DNA from: Promethearchaeota archaeon
GTDB taxonomy: Archaea > Asgardarchaeota > Lokiarchaeia > Sigyniarchaeales > SOKP01
Assembly: GCA_014730165.1 (NCBI GenBank)
Contig: WJIS01000243.1
Location: forward strand, 1 to 46,388
DNA: 46,388 nucleotides
Direction: 5' to 3'
A program made the translations under genes and the position numbers. Under the pieces are notes generated by a model, which ran no database searches, had not been told where the DNA came from, and saw only the letters and a program-made list of their open reading frames with translations. This document shows, piece after piece, positions 1 through 10,100 of this stretch (position 1 is the first letter of the stretch; every line of letters begins with the position of its first letter).

Positions 1-1110
1 TCGCTTTCTCTCGTACAAAATGAGCCCACGGAGGAGCCACCAGAGCGGCTTACGAAAAATTCTCCCGTGGCGGAAATTTTTTTACCCATCGTGGATGAGC
101 TCAAATGTGCGATCTCTGCGACCGGCAATAAATTCAAACGCATTGCCGGAGAAGAGATATATTTAAACTTAGAATATATCTTCTCTCGTTTGGAACGAGT
201 TCAAATAGACAATTTACCGCAAAAAGCCCCTCATTTCGCGAGAATGTTTGGAGAAGAAGCTGTAAGATGCCTTAGTTTCCAAAAGAAAAATAATAATGGA
301 GAATATGAATCTTGGGCTAAAGTTGAGACCGCTTCATTTTTACTAGGTTGTATGACGCATTACATTATTGATTTAGCATCTCCTCCTCATCTGCTAAAAG
401 CGAATGATAATAGTAATAATTATTATTCTACTAAACCGAAATTTCATGATTGGTACGAAAACAATATTGCTAGATTTACTTTTTGGAGTAATGATGGGAA
501 GTCTAAGCCTGGTCCAAATAAAGATTTTTTCGGTATCGACTTCTTTAAAATAGGAAGAAACACAGAATCAATCACAGCATTAGAACCGGGAATCGCAGCT
601 GCTCTAGTTTCAAGAGAAACTATCACTTTAGCATATGGAGATATTTGTGAGAAATTTTTTAAAAATCAACCTTCGGGATTATTCATTAATAATACCCACA
701 AAGAAGCAATAAATAATTGGAATCGGTGGGAAACTTCTGAAAGATACTTAGATACCCAAATAATCCAAGGTTCGATAACTAAAAAAGGATATTTAGATAA
801 AGTAGAAAAAATTCTTAATTTAGCCATCTTCTATACTGCATGTGCTTTAGAATGGGTAATAGATAAATCTCAGAAGACGATTAAAAAAGAGATTGAACCT
901 AATAATTGGGCAAGAAAACCATATGAAGGAGTAATAGATAAACTAGAAGACTCAAAACAGGATTTCAAACAATTTCCAAAGGATAAGCAGGAACAATATC
1001 GTAAATCAGGTTCTATGGAAAAACTTATAGGATTTTTAGCAATGATGGCACCAATATATGCTTTTGGAAGTGTAACTTATATTCTCAGAGCAATTAAAGT
1101 ATTTGGCTAA
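1..1110 (+). CDS. Zinc-phospholipase-C-like protein, 5' end probably outside the window
   Basis: The reading frame is open from base 1, so the true start may lie upstream; GTG at 67 is the first usable start inside and gives 347 residues. Counting from that GTG, it carries the second half of a zinc phospholipase C / S1-P1 nuclease metal site: H98-x3-D102-x5-H108 in MTHYIIDLASPPH, then H127-x3-E131 in FHDWYE. The first half (N-terminal His, Asp, His) is not visible. The C-terminus has one membrane helix (about 320-342). It is a paralogue of the gene at 11440, which has the complete site and a similar IFYTACALEW / IYYTACAMKW stretch. Members of this fold cleave phospholipids or nucleic acids with three zinc ions; the substrate here is unknown. 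The first ~150 bases are clearly richer in G+C than the rest. The family call is good; activity is uncertain. Confidence 0.7.
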   Translation, partial: SLSLVQNEPTEEPPERLTKNSPVAEIFLPIVDELKCAISATGNKFKRIAGEEIYLNLEYIFSRLERVQIDNLPQKAPHFARMFGEEAVRCLSFQKKNNNGEYESWAKVETASFLLGCMTHYIIDLASPPHLLKANDNSNNYYSTKPKFHDWYENNIARFTFWSNDGKSKPGPNKDFFGIDFFKIGRNTESITALEPGIAAALVSRETITLAYGDICEKFFKNQPSGLFINNTHKEAINNWNRWETSERYLDTQIIQGSITKKGYLDKVEKILNLAIFYTACALEWVIDKSQKTIKKEIEPNNWARKPYEGVIDKLEDSKQDFKQFPKDKQEQYRKSGSMEKLIGFLAMMAPIYAFGSVTYILRAIKVFG

Positions 1111-1198
1111 TCTAAAGTTAAAAATCTTAAAGAATTTTATTCCTCCTTACAAAAATACGGTGGGGTTTAAATAATAATATAAAAATGTGATAATATCA

Positions 1199-2557
1199 AT
1201 GATTCAACTAACTTCAGCTCAGATTTTTCAAAAATATCACAAAAAATCCATCGATAGAATATCTTGTATCAACTACTTAAAAGCCATTATAAAAATTGCG
1301 CAAGAGACTAAAATAAGAAAGTATTCCCTCAGATTGCTCGATAACCTTTACGGAAAAGACCAAGAATGGTTTCACTTCCTGGAATTCTTGATCCTCACTG
1401 AAGAGGAAGAAACCGTCAGACTAAAAGCGATAAAAATAATCCTCAAGAAATTCTTAAACAAAGCTACGGACATCATAACATGGACTTATACAAATGTAAA
1501 ATCCTTTCATAATATCCTCCATCTTTATAGATGGCTTGCGAAATCACCCGAACCCCAAGCTAAAATTCTTATAAAGTCCATGGAAAAAGAAGTTGGAAAT
1601 AACTTTCTTAAACGATTCAAAATAAGTGCAAAGGAAGCAATGGGATTAGAACTCATTCAACGCATAATTGATGATAAAGAAGGCTATTTGAAAGAACAAA
1701 ATGAACCGATCTATTTTGATTATACAATTAATTACTCAATTCATAATAATCATATTAAAACAATTGAAATCCGGAATGTACGTATAGATACCTACGAAGT
1801 ATTCACATTTTTTGACCATTTAAAAGAATTCTTTCAATGGGGATGGCAAACGTACAAAGAAAAGTATTATTGGATCTATAAGATCAAACAATTAGAATAC
1901 CTTGAAATGGATGGATTGACGACTATGAAAGAAATTGTAGGATTAAACCGAATGAAAAACCTGAAAAAACTTGTATTATGGAAATCGGGATTTAAGAAAA
2001 TTGAGGGATTAACAGGACTAGAAAAGTTGGAAATCCTAGATTTAAGCGAAAATCATATTGAGAAAATCGAGGGATTAGATAGTTTAAAAAATCTGAAAAA
2101 ACTTTATTTAGGACTAAACAAGATCAATCAGATTGAAGGACTTACAAACCTTAAAAAGCTACAAGCCTTATCACTAGGAGGGAACAAAATCGGTCAAATT
2201 AAAAACCTGCAAATGTTAAAAAATTTAAAACGTTTATACTTAGCTAATAACAGAATTATGGAAATTTCAGGCTTAGACTCACTCAGAAGTCTTGAAAAAC
2301 TCGATTTATCGTATAATTATCTTACCGAATTCAAAGGATTGGACGGTTTAGAACACTTAGAAATGCTCATCTTGGAAGAAAATTACTTCCCGAAAGAGAT
2401 CATCGAGAATCGAGAACACATTAAAGAAAAATTGTCTTTAAAACGATTGAATTTCGAAAATAACATGTCCAAAAACCTTATGTGGAAAAAACAAAATAAG
2501 GAAAAGAAAATGGAGGAATACTATAAGAAGACTCCTAAAGAATATTGGTGTTGTTAA
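1199..2557 (+). CDS. Leucine-rich-repeat protein (SDS22-like) with helical N-terminal region
   Basis: About 452 residues. Residues 1-150 look like helical HEAT-type hairpins. Residues 240-400 hold about seven 22-residue leucine-rich repeats of the SDS22 type (LxxLxxLxLxxNxIxxIEGL), including LEILDLSENHIEKIEGL. No signal peptide or membrane helix is seen, so it is probably cytoplasmic and a protein-binding scaffold. A GTG at 1187 in the same frame would add four residues. ATG 1199 is preferred because a TATA-like TTTAAATA at 1167-1174 would start transcription just upstream of it (leaderless). It lies 90 bases after the phospholipase-like gene. The same pairing recurs at 11440-14770, where the LRR protein has the same helical-plus-LRR plan. 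The partner is unknown. Confidence 0.8.
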   Translation: MIQLTSAQIFQKYHKKSIDRISCINYLKAIIKIAQETKIRKYSLRLLDNLYGKDQEWFHFLEFLILTEEEETVRLKAIKIILKKFLNKATDIITWTYTNVKSFHNILHLYRWLAKSPEPQAKILIKSMEKEVGNNFLKRFKISAKEAMGLELIQRIIDDKEGYLKEQNEPIYFDYTINYSIHNNHIKTIEIRNVRIDTYEVFTFFDHLKEFFQWGWQTYKEKYYWIYKIKQLEYLEMDGLTTMKEIVGLNRMKNLKKLVLWKSGFKKIEGLTGLEKLEILDLSENHIEKIEGLDSLKNLKKLYLGLNKINQIEGLTNLKKLQALSLGGNKIGQIKNLQMLKNLKRLYLANNRIMEISGLDSLRSLEKLDLSYNYLTEFKGLDGLEHLEMLILEENYFPKEIIENREHIKEKLSLKRLNFENNMSKNLMWKKQNKEKKMEEYYKKTPKEYWCC

Positions 2558-2622
2558 TTGAAAATAGAGAAAAATTTATCATCATCCCTAAACTCGGTTT
2601 CCAGATTAAATATAAAAAGAAA

Positions 2623-2757
2623 TTAAAGATTTTTGAATAATTTTTTCCACTTTCCAGTTTGAGCTAATTTATTTCCTTTCCTAAGCGATTCATAGCATTT
2701 TCTTACTTCTTTTGCACTGTAATCATCCAATATCGATGTCCAAGTTGCATGAGAGAA
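2623..2757 (-). pseudogene. Possible C-terminal remnant of an unknown minus-strand gene
   Basis: Reading the minus strand from about 2757 down to a TAA at 2623-2625 gives some 44 residues that look like a natural helical protein end, with stretches such as ILDDYSAKEVRKCYESL and KWKKLFKNL. A stop lies just upstream in the same frame, so only a tail could be present. It overlaps the start of the ATPase remnant on the plus strand, as expected at a rearrangement junction. The family is not recognised. It could be a chance frame. Confidence 0.25.
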
Positions 2758-3837
2758 TTAGAAAGCAAAGATATAGAAGATTTTTGTTTATTATGTAAAC
2801 GTAAAATAGAAGAACCACTCTCTGTTTTCGAAAAGGAAAGAGAAAAAAATCATCTAATTGATACAATTGAGGAAATAGACTCTAATATAAAATTCTTATA
2901 TGAAGAAATGAAATTCTTCGAAGTAGAAATGAATACTTTAATGAAGAAATAAGAAGAATATAGAGATTTAATAAAGAAAAATATTGAAATTGAAACTATA
3001 CCAATAATAGATGATTTAACAAACCTATATAATGAAAGATATCAAATTGAAAAAGAGATGGAAAAAAATAATAGCTACTTGAATATGTGGAGTGTTAATA
3101 AAACTTTGACAAAAGAAATTCAGAGAGTCGATTTAGAATTGAAAGAAGTCCAAAAACAAATTGAAAACTTTGAGGAACTACCAAAAAAAGATAAATTAGA
3201 TAAATTTATTAGGATCTTTAAAGATTATCTAAAGAATTTCTCTAAAATCCGTAATTATCAAAATATTGGTTTATCTTTAAAAGGAGATAATAATGATTTC
3301 TTGCCTACTATTGACGGAAAACTATATACTGATGATACTGGTGATGCAGAGAAGATTTTAATAATTGCCATATATCATCTCACGCTTTTAAATCTTTATA
3401 CCAAAAAGATTGCTAAATTTCCACCTTTTTTGATTATCGATACCCCAAGACAACAAGAATTATCACAAGAAGATTATGAAAAAGAAATAGATTTATTTCA
3501 TAAGACAGCAAAAAATTCCCAAATAAAATTCACCGATAAAAAGCAATTTCTCGAAGCTAAGAGAGCGGGTATCAACGATTTTAAAGAATATACGGAATGG
3601 AAAGAGTCGGAATTTGGCAAATATAAGAGGTTTGTAAAAGCTCGCAAGGGAGCATTCACTTCAAGAAAAGAATTTGGAGATGCTCAAAGATTTAATATTG
3701 ATACTTATGAAAAATATCAAGAATTTCTTAAGAAACCATTTAAGGAATTAGAATCAAAGATCCAAAGTGAAGAGAAGGATGCTCTGAAAGCTTTTAACTC
3801 AGAAAATTTCAAGGAATTTATAAGATTGATGTACTAG
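2668..3837 (+). pseudogene. Broken SMC/Rad50-like coiled-coil ATPase, C-terminal part
   Basis: One reading frame runs from after a stop at 2665 to 3837 but is interrupted by TAA at 2950-2952; the protein pattern continues in the same frame on both sides. In order it shows a zinc-knuckle-like CPSC...CLLC, a long coiled coil rich in Glu and Lys, an ABC-type signature-like region (GDAEKILIIAIYHL), and a Walker B-like strand FLIIDTPRQQ. Two ~46-residue repeats follow (EFxxAxxxxxxxYxxYxEF, 3540-3740). The nucleotide-binding half with the P-loop is absent, so the gene is also truncated at the 5' end. A frameshift at its end separates it from the HEPN domain that follows. Such ATPases occur in DNA repair and in defence systems; here it is almost certainly inactive. 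ATG 2749 and ATG 3058 would be predicted as separate short genes by software. Confidence 0.65.
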
Positions 3838-4112
3838 GGATTGAGAAAATAGTCGAATTACTTCATTTGCTAGTAATAGGTACTGATACTTCAGAATATA
3901 ATGAGTTAAAAGCATCAATAATGATTAACGAAATTGAAGAGGTTCTTGGAATTCAATTCAATCTTATGGATAATTTTCATAAATGGAGGATAAAACGTAA
4001 TGAAGTTGTGCATAAAAACATGGGAGTAGATTCAAATAAGGCACAAGAAGCTATAGAATTCTACGAACATGTTAAAGAAATGCTCATGAATGTATTTTAT
4101 ACATTTAAGTAG
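3834..4112 (+). pseudogene. HEPN-domain fragment, cut off from the upstream ATPase by a frameshift
   Basis: The frame contains KWRIKRNEVVHKN, which includes R-x4-H (RNEVVH), the catalytic motif of HEPN ribonucleases. If the upstream frame ending FIRLMY at 3834 is joined to this one at LGIEKIVELL, the result is a continuous HEPN four-helix pattern, so a single base appears to be missing near 3834-3836. No slippery heptamer is visible, which argues against programmed frameshifting. The first start usable inside the fragment is TTG 3867 (81 residues), with no good ribosome binding site. HEPN domains are often RNA-cutting toxins or defence effectors. This one lacks its first helix unless the frameshift is a sequencing error. 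Confidence 0.6.
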
Positions 4113-4113
4113 T

Positions 4114-4131
4114 TCTTTTTTTATTTTTTGA
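4114..4131 (+). terminator. T-rich tract after the HEPN remnant
   Basis: Two T-runs (tctttttta then ttttttga) follow the stop at 4112, typical of archaeal intrinsic termination. A second T-run lies at 4158-4168, just upstream of the giant gene. Confidence 0.3.
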
Positions 4132-4193
4132 CTGATCTGTAAATTAGGATCTATTCCTTTTTTTTTTAAATATGATCATTAGAATTTTTTTCT

Positions 4194-7100
4194 ATGTTGG
4201 AAAAAATTCAACATTTCATAAAAAAACTAAAATCTAGAATTACAACTATAGACCCGTCCAGAAGCAATTTTGTTAGCGACATTAAAACTTGGATAGATGG
4301 TATTGATGAGAAGAAACTATCATTAAAAGAAAAAAAGGTAATTTTTGGAATTTTACATAAATATGAAAAAGGATTTCAGAGATTTGAACAAACATATGAT
4401 TTCTTGGTTATAAAGGAGTTGCACGAATCCTTCTATGAATATCAGAGGAAATTCGCTGAAATTGACCTAAGCTCAACCATAGAATGGACACGAAATTTAA
4501 TATTACATTTCACTAAGGAACTAGACTACTTTCAACCTAGAAAATATAAACCACATATTAAGTTTAATTCTATCGCCCTCTTCTTCTCTAATCTCATTCA
4601 GAAAAGTATGCTCTTTCGCAGGAGTAGCAAATTTGAAGTCTTTAAAATGCTATATCTTATTCTTTCTGCGTTTGTGGTAGGAAGTACTCTTTATTGGTAT
4701 TTTTTTGAAATTCATACAAATTTCCATGCGGATATTATGGTTGCCGATGTTGGGGAGAAGATTGAATTTGAATGGTTTCCACGGGGTGCTCACGCAGGGA
4801 GTATTATTTTGTTTGGGGATGGGAATTCTCACACAATAGAAAATACCTCATCTCGTATAAGTCATCAGTATAGCACTCAAGGGATATATACTCCAACCTT
4901 ATATGTTTGGAATAGGTTTGGGGTGATTGATTCAAAATCTCTCAATATCAAGATCAAAAATAATCCTCCTGATTTTGACATATTTATTCCTAAAAGTGCA
5001 GAGGAGGATGAGAATGTAAACATTCAAATCAAAAATGTAAGAGATTCTTCAGTTGATCTAAATGAAAAGAAGATTAAATATATCTGTAATTTCGGTGATA
5101 ATACTCAAAATACGACCACTAAAAAACAGATCTTTCATAAGTGGACTCATGAGGGTACATACCCTCTAACAATTACCCTAATAGATGATCAAGGGGCAAT
5201 CAGTCAGAAAACGAAATATATTGAGATTACAAATAGGAAGCCAGAAGCACAATTTTGCTATACTATTGAAAATCAAGATACCGATCGCGAGATTTATGTT
5301 TTTAATGCTTCGTTGAGTAGAGACAGTGAATCCGATCTTACAAAATTGAATTATATATGGAAGTTTGGTAATGAAGTGAAGTTTGGAAAATATCTAAGGT
5401 ATGCATTTGGCTTTTCTGGACGTCATAAAGTAGAATTATGTGTTATTGATGATGATGGTGTTTCAGATCAATTCGCTCAAATTATATATGTCGAACACGC
5501 AAGCAGTGAGCAAATTCCTCAACAAGCATCGCCTGAGAGTTTAGAGATTTTGGGTCCCCCATTTCCGTTAATAACTTTAGAAGGACAATCAATTCCGTTA
5601 GAGATAGAAGTGTATGATCAATTTGAATGGCAAATGGATTTTCAATACACCTGGAAAGATTCTGAAGGAAGATTATTTTCAGAACAAGCGAAACCATTAA
5701 TGACTTTGGATGATGGAGTTTATGAATATAGGGTAGATCTATCTAATAGAAGAGGAGGATATGATTCTAAAAACATCTCTGTGTATGTAGAAAATATCGC
5801 ACCTACGGTGTTGATATCTAACTATTATTTTAACGGAATTAATTCAGATCCCTTAGATTACTCAGAAAAAAATACCTTGACACTTTGTGCTTACGGTTAT
5901 GATTCCCACCTTGATTCAAATGAATTAACATACAAATGGATGATAACCAATGGGAGAAAAACATGGAATTATATTGACGAACATGCGGGAATTGCAAGTC
6001 AGTATCGATTCGAGTGCCATGAGACCACAATCTATAAAGGTATTGTGGAAGTATTTGATTCTTCGGGAAAGAAAGGATTCCAATCATTCGAGATTTTTTC
6101 TTTTATTGATAACAACTTAAATGGAATGCCGAATGAATTCGAAGACAATTTGGCAATAACGGGCGAATCGGTTTCAAATTTTAATGATGTAGACAATGAT
6201 CATCTCTCAGATAAGTTCGAAATATTACATTCTACAACAGATTATTCTACGGCGGATTATGATAATGATGGGTTATATGACGGCTTCGATCAATCCGGAA
6301 TAGGAGAACTCTTTCTGGGAACGGACCCAAATTGCTCAGATACCGATATGGATGAGCTTTTAGACGGATTTGAGTTCTTTGGATGGAATATTAGTGTTAG
6401 TACCAGAGAAGGAAGTAAGCAGTATCACGTCTCTAGTAATCCATTGCTTTCAGATTCTGATGGGGATGGACTTTCAGATTCCGAAGAATATAATATAGGA
6501 ACTCATCCTGGAGTAAGGGATACTGATGGAGATGGACTACTTGACAACAGAGATATGGATCCTCTAAAATATGATATGGATGAGGATATGATATCGGATA
6601 AAATGGAATTATATTATGGAACGGATTACAATAACTCCGATACAGACGGTGACGGATTAAAAGACGGAGTAGAAATCTTTAAGCTGGGGTCAAGTGGATT
6701 CGCTACAAATCCCTTAAATTGCGATTCTGATGATGATTTTTTAGTTGATTCAGCGGAACTAAAGAGTTATCGAATAGCATTAGAAAATGAGGAGAAAGAA
6801 GAAATTAGAATTGACTTTTCTACTCCTGCGTGTTTACATTTTCCATATTTATTTGAGACCGCAGCGACAGCAGAAATAAATATTGCGCTTACGTTTGGAG
6901 AATCGAGTGAGAATCAAGGTGAGAGTCAGGGACAATATGGAATTACTGATGAGGATATTCCGGAATTAAGACTGAGAGTACGTCATGAAGGTCATGGGAT
7001 TACGCTGTTTGACCATACCACGAATAATACTCGCTACTTCTCTAAATCTATTGATATTAGTGAAATAATGAATAACAGATCGTTCAATTACAATTATTAT

Positions 7101-10100
7101 GGGAATTATATATTAGAAATAAATGAAAGCTCTCCTGAATGTATTATCGAGCAATTTGAACTACAATTTACACGATATTTAGATCCGAATGATAACGATT
7201 TTGATGATGATGGGATTTATGATGGTGTGGAAGCGGAAGCATTAGTTAAGGGCATAAAGGTAATAGATGTGGTCCATGTATATAATGAATCAGAACGATC
7301 AGTTCTTTCGACGGAAAATAAGTCAGACTATTGCTTTACTCTTGAGATTCCTCAATTAGGGAAGGTTTTTGATGCCAACTTATGTTTTAAGATTGAGTCC
7401 GATCAGCTCATCTCCTCGGCAACGTCTATATACATTTCTATTAGCAAAACACCCTATTTTCATAATGATCAAAAATATGTACTCTATAGTAGTAAGCATA
7501 TAGCGGAAGTAAATAGTCCATTTGAATTAGAAAAATCTCTAAATCTTACCCTAATGCAGAATGAAATCGGAGATGAACCCTTTTCCGGGAAATATACTCT
7601 CCATATTAAGCTGAATTCAAGCACCTCCCAAAATCTATTTACTCTCTCCTCATATTATATAGACACATTAACGTATAGACACGCATATCTTAATGAACAA
7701 TATGCGTGGATAACAGATCCCGCCCGTTCTGATTCTGATAATGACGGATGGGAGGATTATTATGAAATCTTTGTCTCAGAAACCTCGCCTATTAATAAAG
7801 ATACAGATGGAGATAACGCACTTGATCCTCTGGACCGAGATCCCTTACACAACGTTATTCTGGAAATCAATCCTATTTATGCGGATTTTGCAAACTACGA
7901 ACCCCTCTTTGAAACTCCGGAATTACAACTTGGATTTCATATCGAACTCTATGATAGAACGGTCTTATGCCATACTCCCGTCCATACTGCTGATAGGCTT
8001 ACTCAAAACATATTCGGAAGCTTTACGAGATTAATTGGGCATCAGTTTGAGGAGAAATACTATCTTGATATTGAAGATGATTTGTCTCTACAACCCGGAA
8101 CCATTAATATTACTTTTACATCATGGCATATAGATTCCACTTACGGAGGAATTCAATTAGTTAGCTTGGATAGTCAATATAATATAGACGGAGAAGATAA
8201 TAATCAATCTTATTTTGGATATCGACTCGGAGAGTGGGGGATTGATCAATTATACGCTTCTGTAAACAATAAAGTCATCAAAAAGGCTAACACCATCGCG
8301 GTGTATGATCCGAATACGTCAGAGTTTCATCTCCATTATCAAAATCCCGGGAGAATGAACATCATCCAATTATATATTAACAATGAGGTAGCATTTGAAA
8401 ATACCCCGTTTACGGAAGGGGCAAATGTGATTGTGGTTCCGACATCTCTGTTTAGTAAAACCAAGTTAAATGGCCTTATTCAGCATGAAAAGTTAGAGGA
8501 AACAACACTTTATAGTGAGGTGGAAGAGGAATTTGAATTTTATTCTATAGACAGAAACGGTGAGATTTTAGAAAATGGCACCTCAGAGAGCGATTTCGTG
8601 TTTATCAGACATAATATTAATGTCCATGAAGCTATGGAAATATTGGATCTGGTCTTAATATGTATTTTAAATGAATCCGAAGATGTATCCGGTGAGATAA
8701 GCTATGAAACTGAGACATTCTATACATATATCTCTACAAAACTCAATGCAACAAGCGCTTCTTCCATGAATCTTCCTCATGTCGCAATGGGCTTTATCCC
8801 ATGGTTTAATCCTTATGAAAGCTCAGAAGCGGGACCCGTTCCTCCGTCATATAATCCCGTAGGATACTTCCTTGTAATCGGATGGATTGTACTGAATATC
8901 ATTACGCTTGGAATACTCGCTTTAATTAGCTGCATAGCAACCTCAATTGCTGCAATCAGCTCTCAGAATAATGATATTGCCGACAAATTTGGATTTACTA
9001 TACTTAGTTTTCTCGGACATCTACTATGGTTAGTAGTACGAGCTGCTCTCATCGTGTTCGCCTATATTTGCCTTGCGCTTGAGCTGGTAATCACGTCCGC
9101 AATCTTTCTGGGAATTGGTGCCAGTTTCTCGCTCTTAGGCTTAATGAGTGAGATTAGCTGTGACTGGGGACTCAATTGGGCGGTTCCCTATGGAATCAAT
9201 ACCAAAATAGCCTACCTTAACGTGGAGATGATGGGAAATTTCTTTAAAGTCGAGACCTGGATTCATTGGATCTATTGGGAATTCTTTGATATGTACTTTC
9301 CAACACCAAATATTGATCTGCAAATTGACGACATTCTAAATCAAAAGCGAAAAGAACCCGAAAAACCTTCACTTCATTGCGGTTATACTCAATTGGGTGA
9401 TCGAAATTCATTATTATTTAATTTCGAAACAACTTATAATGATCTCAATGGAGATCCTCCTGAATTTGTGGTTTTACATTTAATTTCTCCAATTGGTGAA
9501 GATTTATCCTATGAAATGACAAATCAATCTCAGATAGATACTAAAAACATTATAAATATTGGAATAACATATAACATCTCTATTGATTTTAGCGATAAGG
9601 AGCCAGGACAATGGTTTTATTACTTTGAGACTGAAGAGAAATCAAATATAAGTTCTACCGCTAGGTGGCCAGTTGAGTACGCTTATGAACCCGGACCTTA
9701 TATATCACCCTCATTGATCCCGGAGGATACTCTGTCATATTTCTTTTTCAGAGATGTAACTCCCCAAGTAGATTATGTATCTCAAAAATTCAAATTTTTA
9801 GCTAGTGGTGTTGATTTTATTGAAAATAAAATCCCTAAAAATGTTTTTTTAAATATCCTATTTCCTAATAGGAGTTTAGTCTCTTTTCAAATGGATTTAG
9901 GTTATTCCTATAATATTACTGATTTAGATGATTCTAATGCTCTATCTACACTCACGTTCAGACAATACGAGATAGAACTAAATTTCTCTGAATTAGTTGA
10001 TATAGATGATCAATTTATTGCTCGATCTTTTTATTCAGCAACTTTTTCGGATGGTACAGAAGAGATATATTTCGATAATTATGAGACAAAATATTATAAT

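Noticed and set aside
3825..3845. Programmed -1 frameshift joining the ATPase frame to HEPN
   Set aside because: There is no slippery heptamer at the junction, and the upstream in-frame TAA at 2950 already breaks the gene.
7741..8034. 97-codon frame inside the giant gene
   Set aside because: A shadow of the main frame in another phase; no start signal and no domain.
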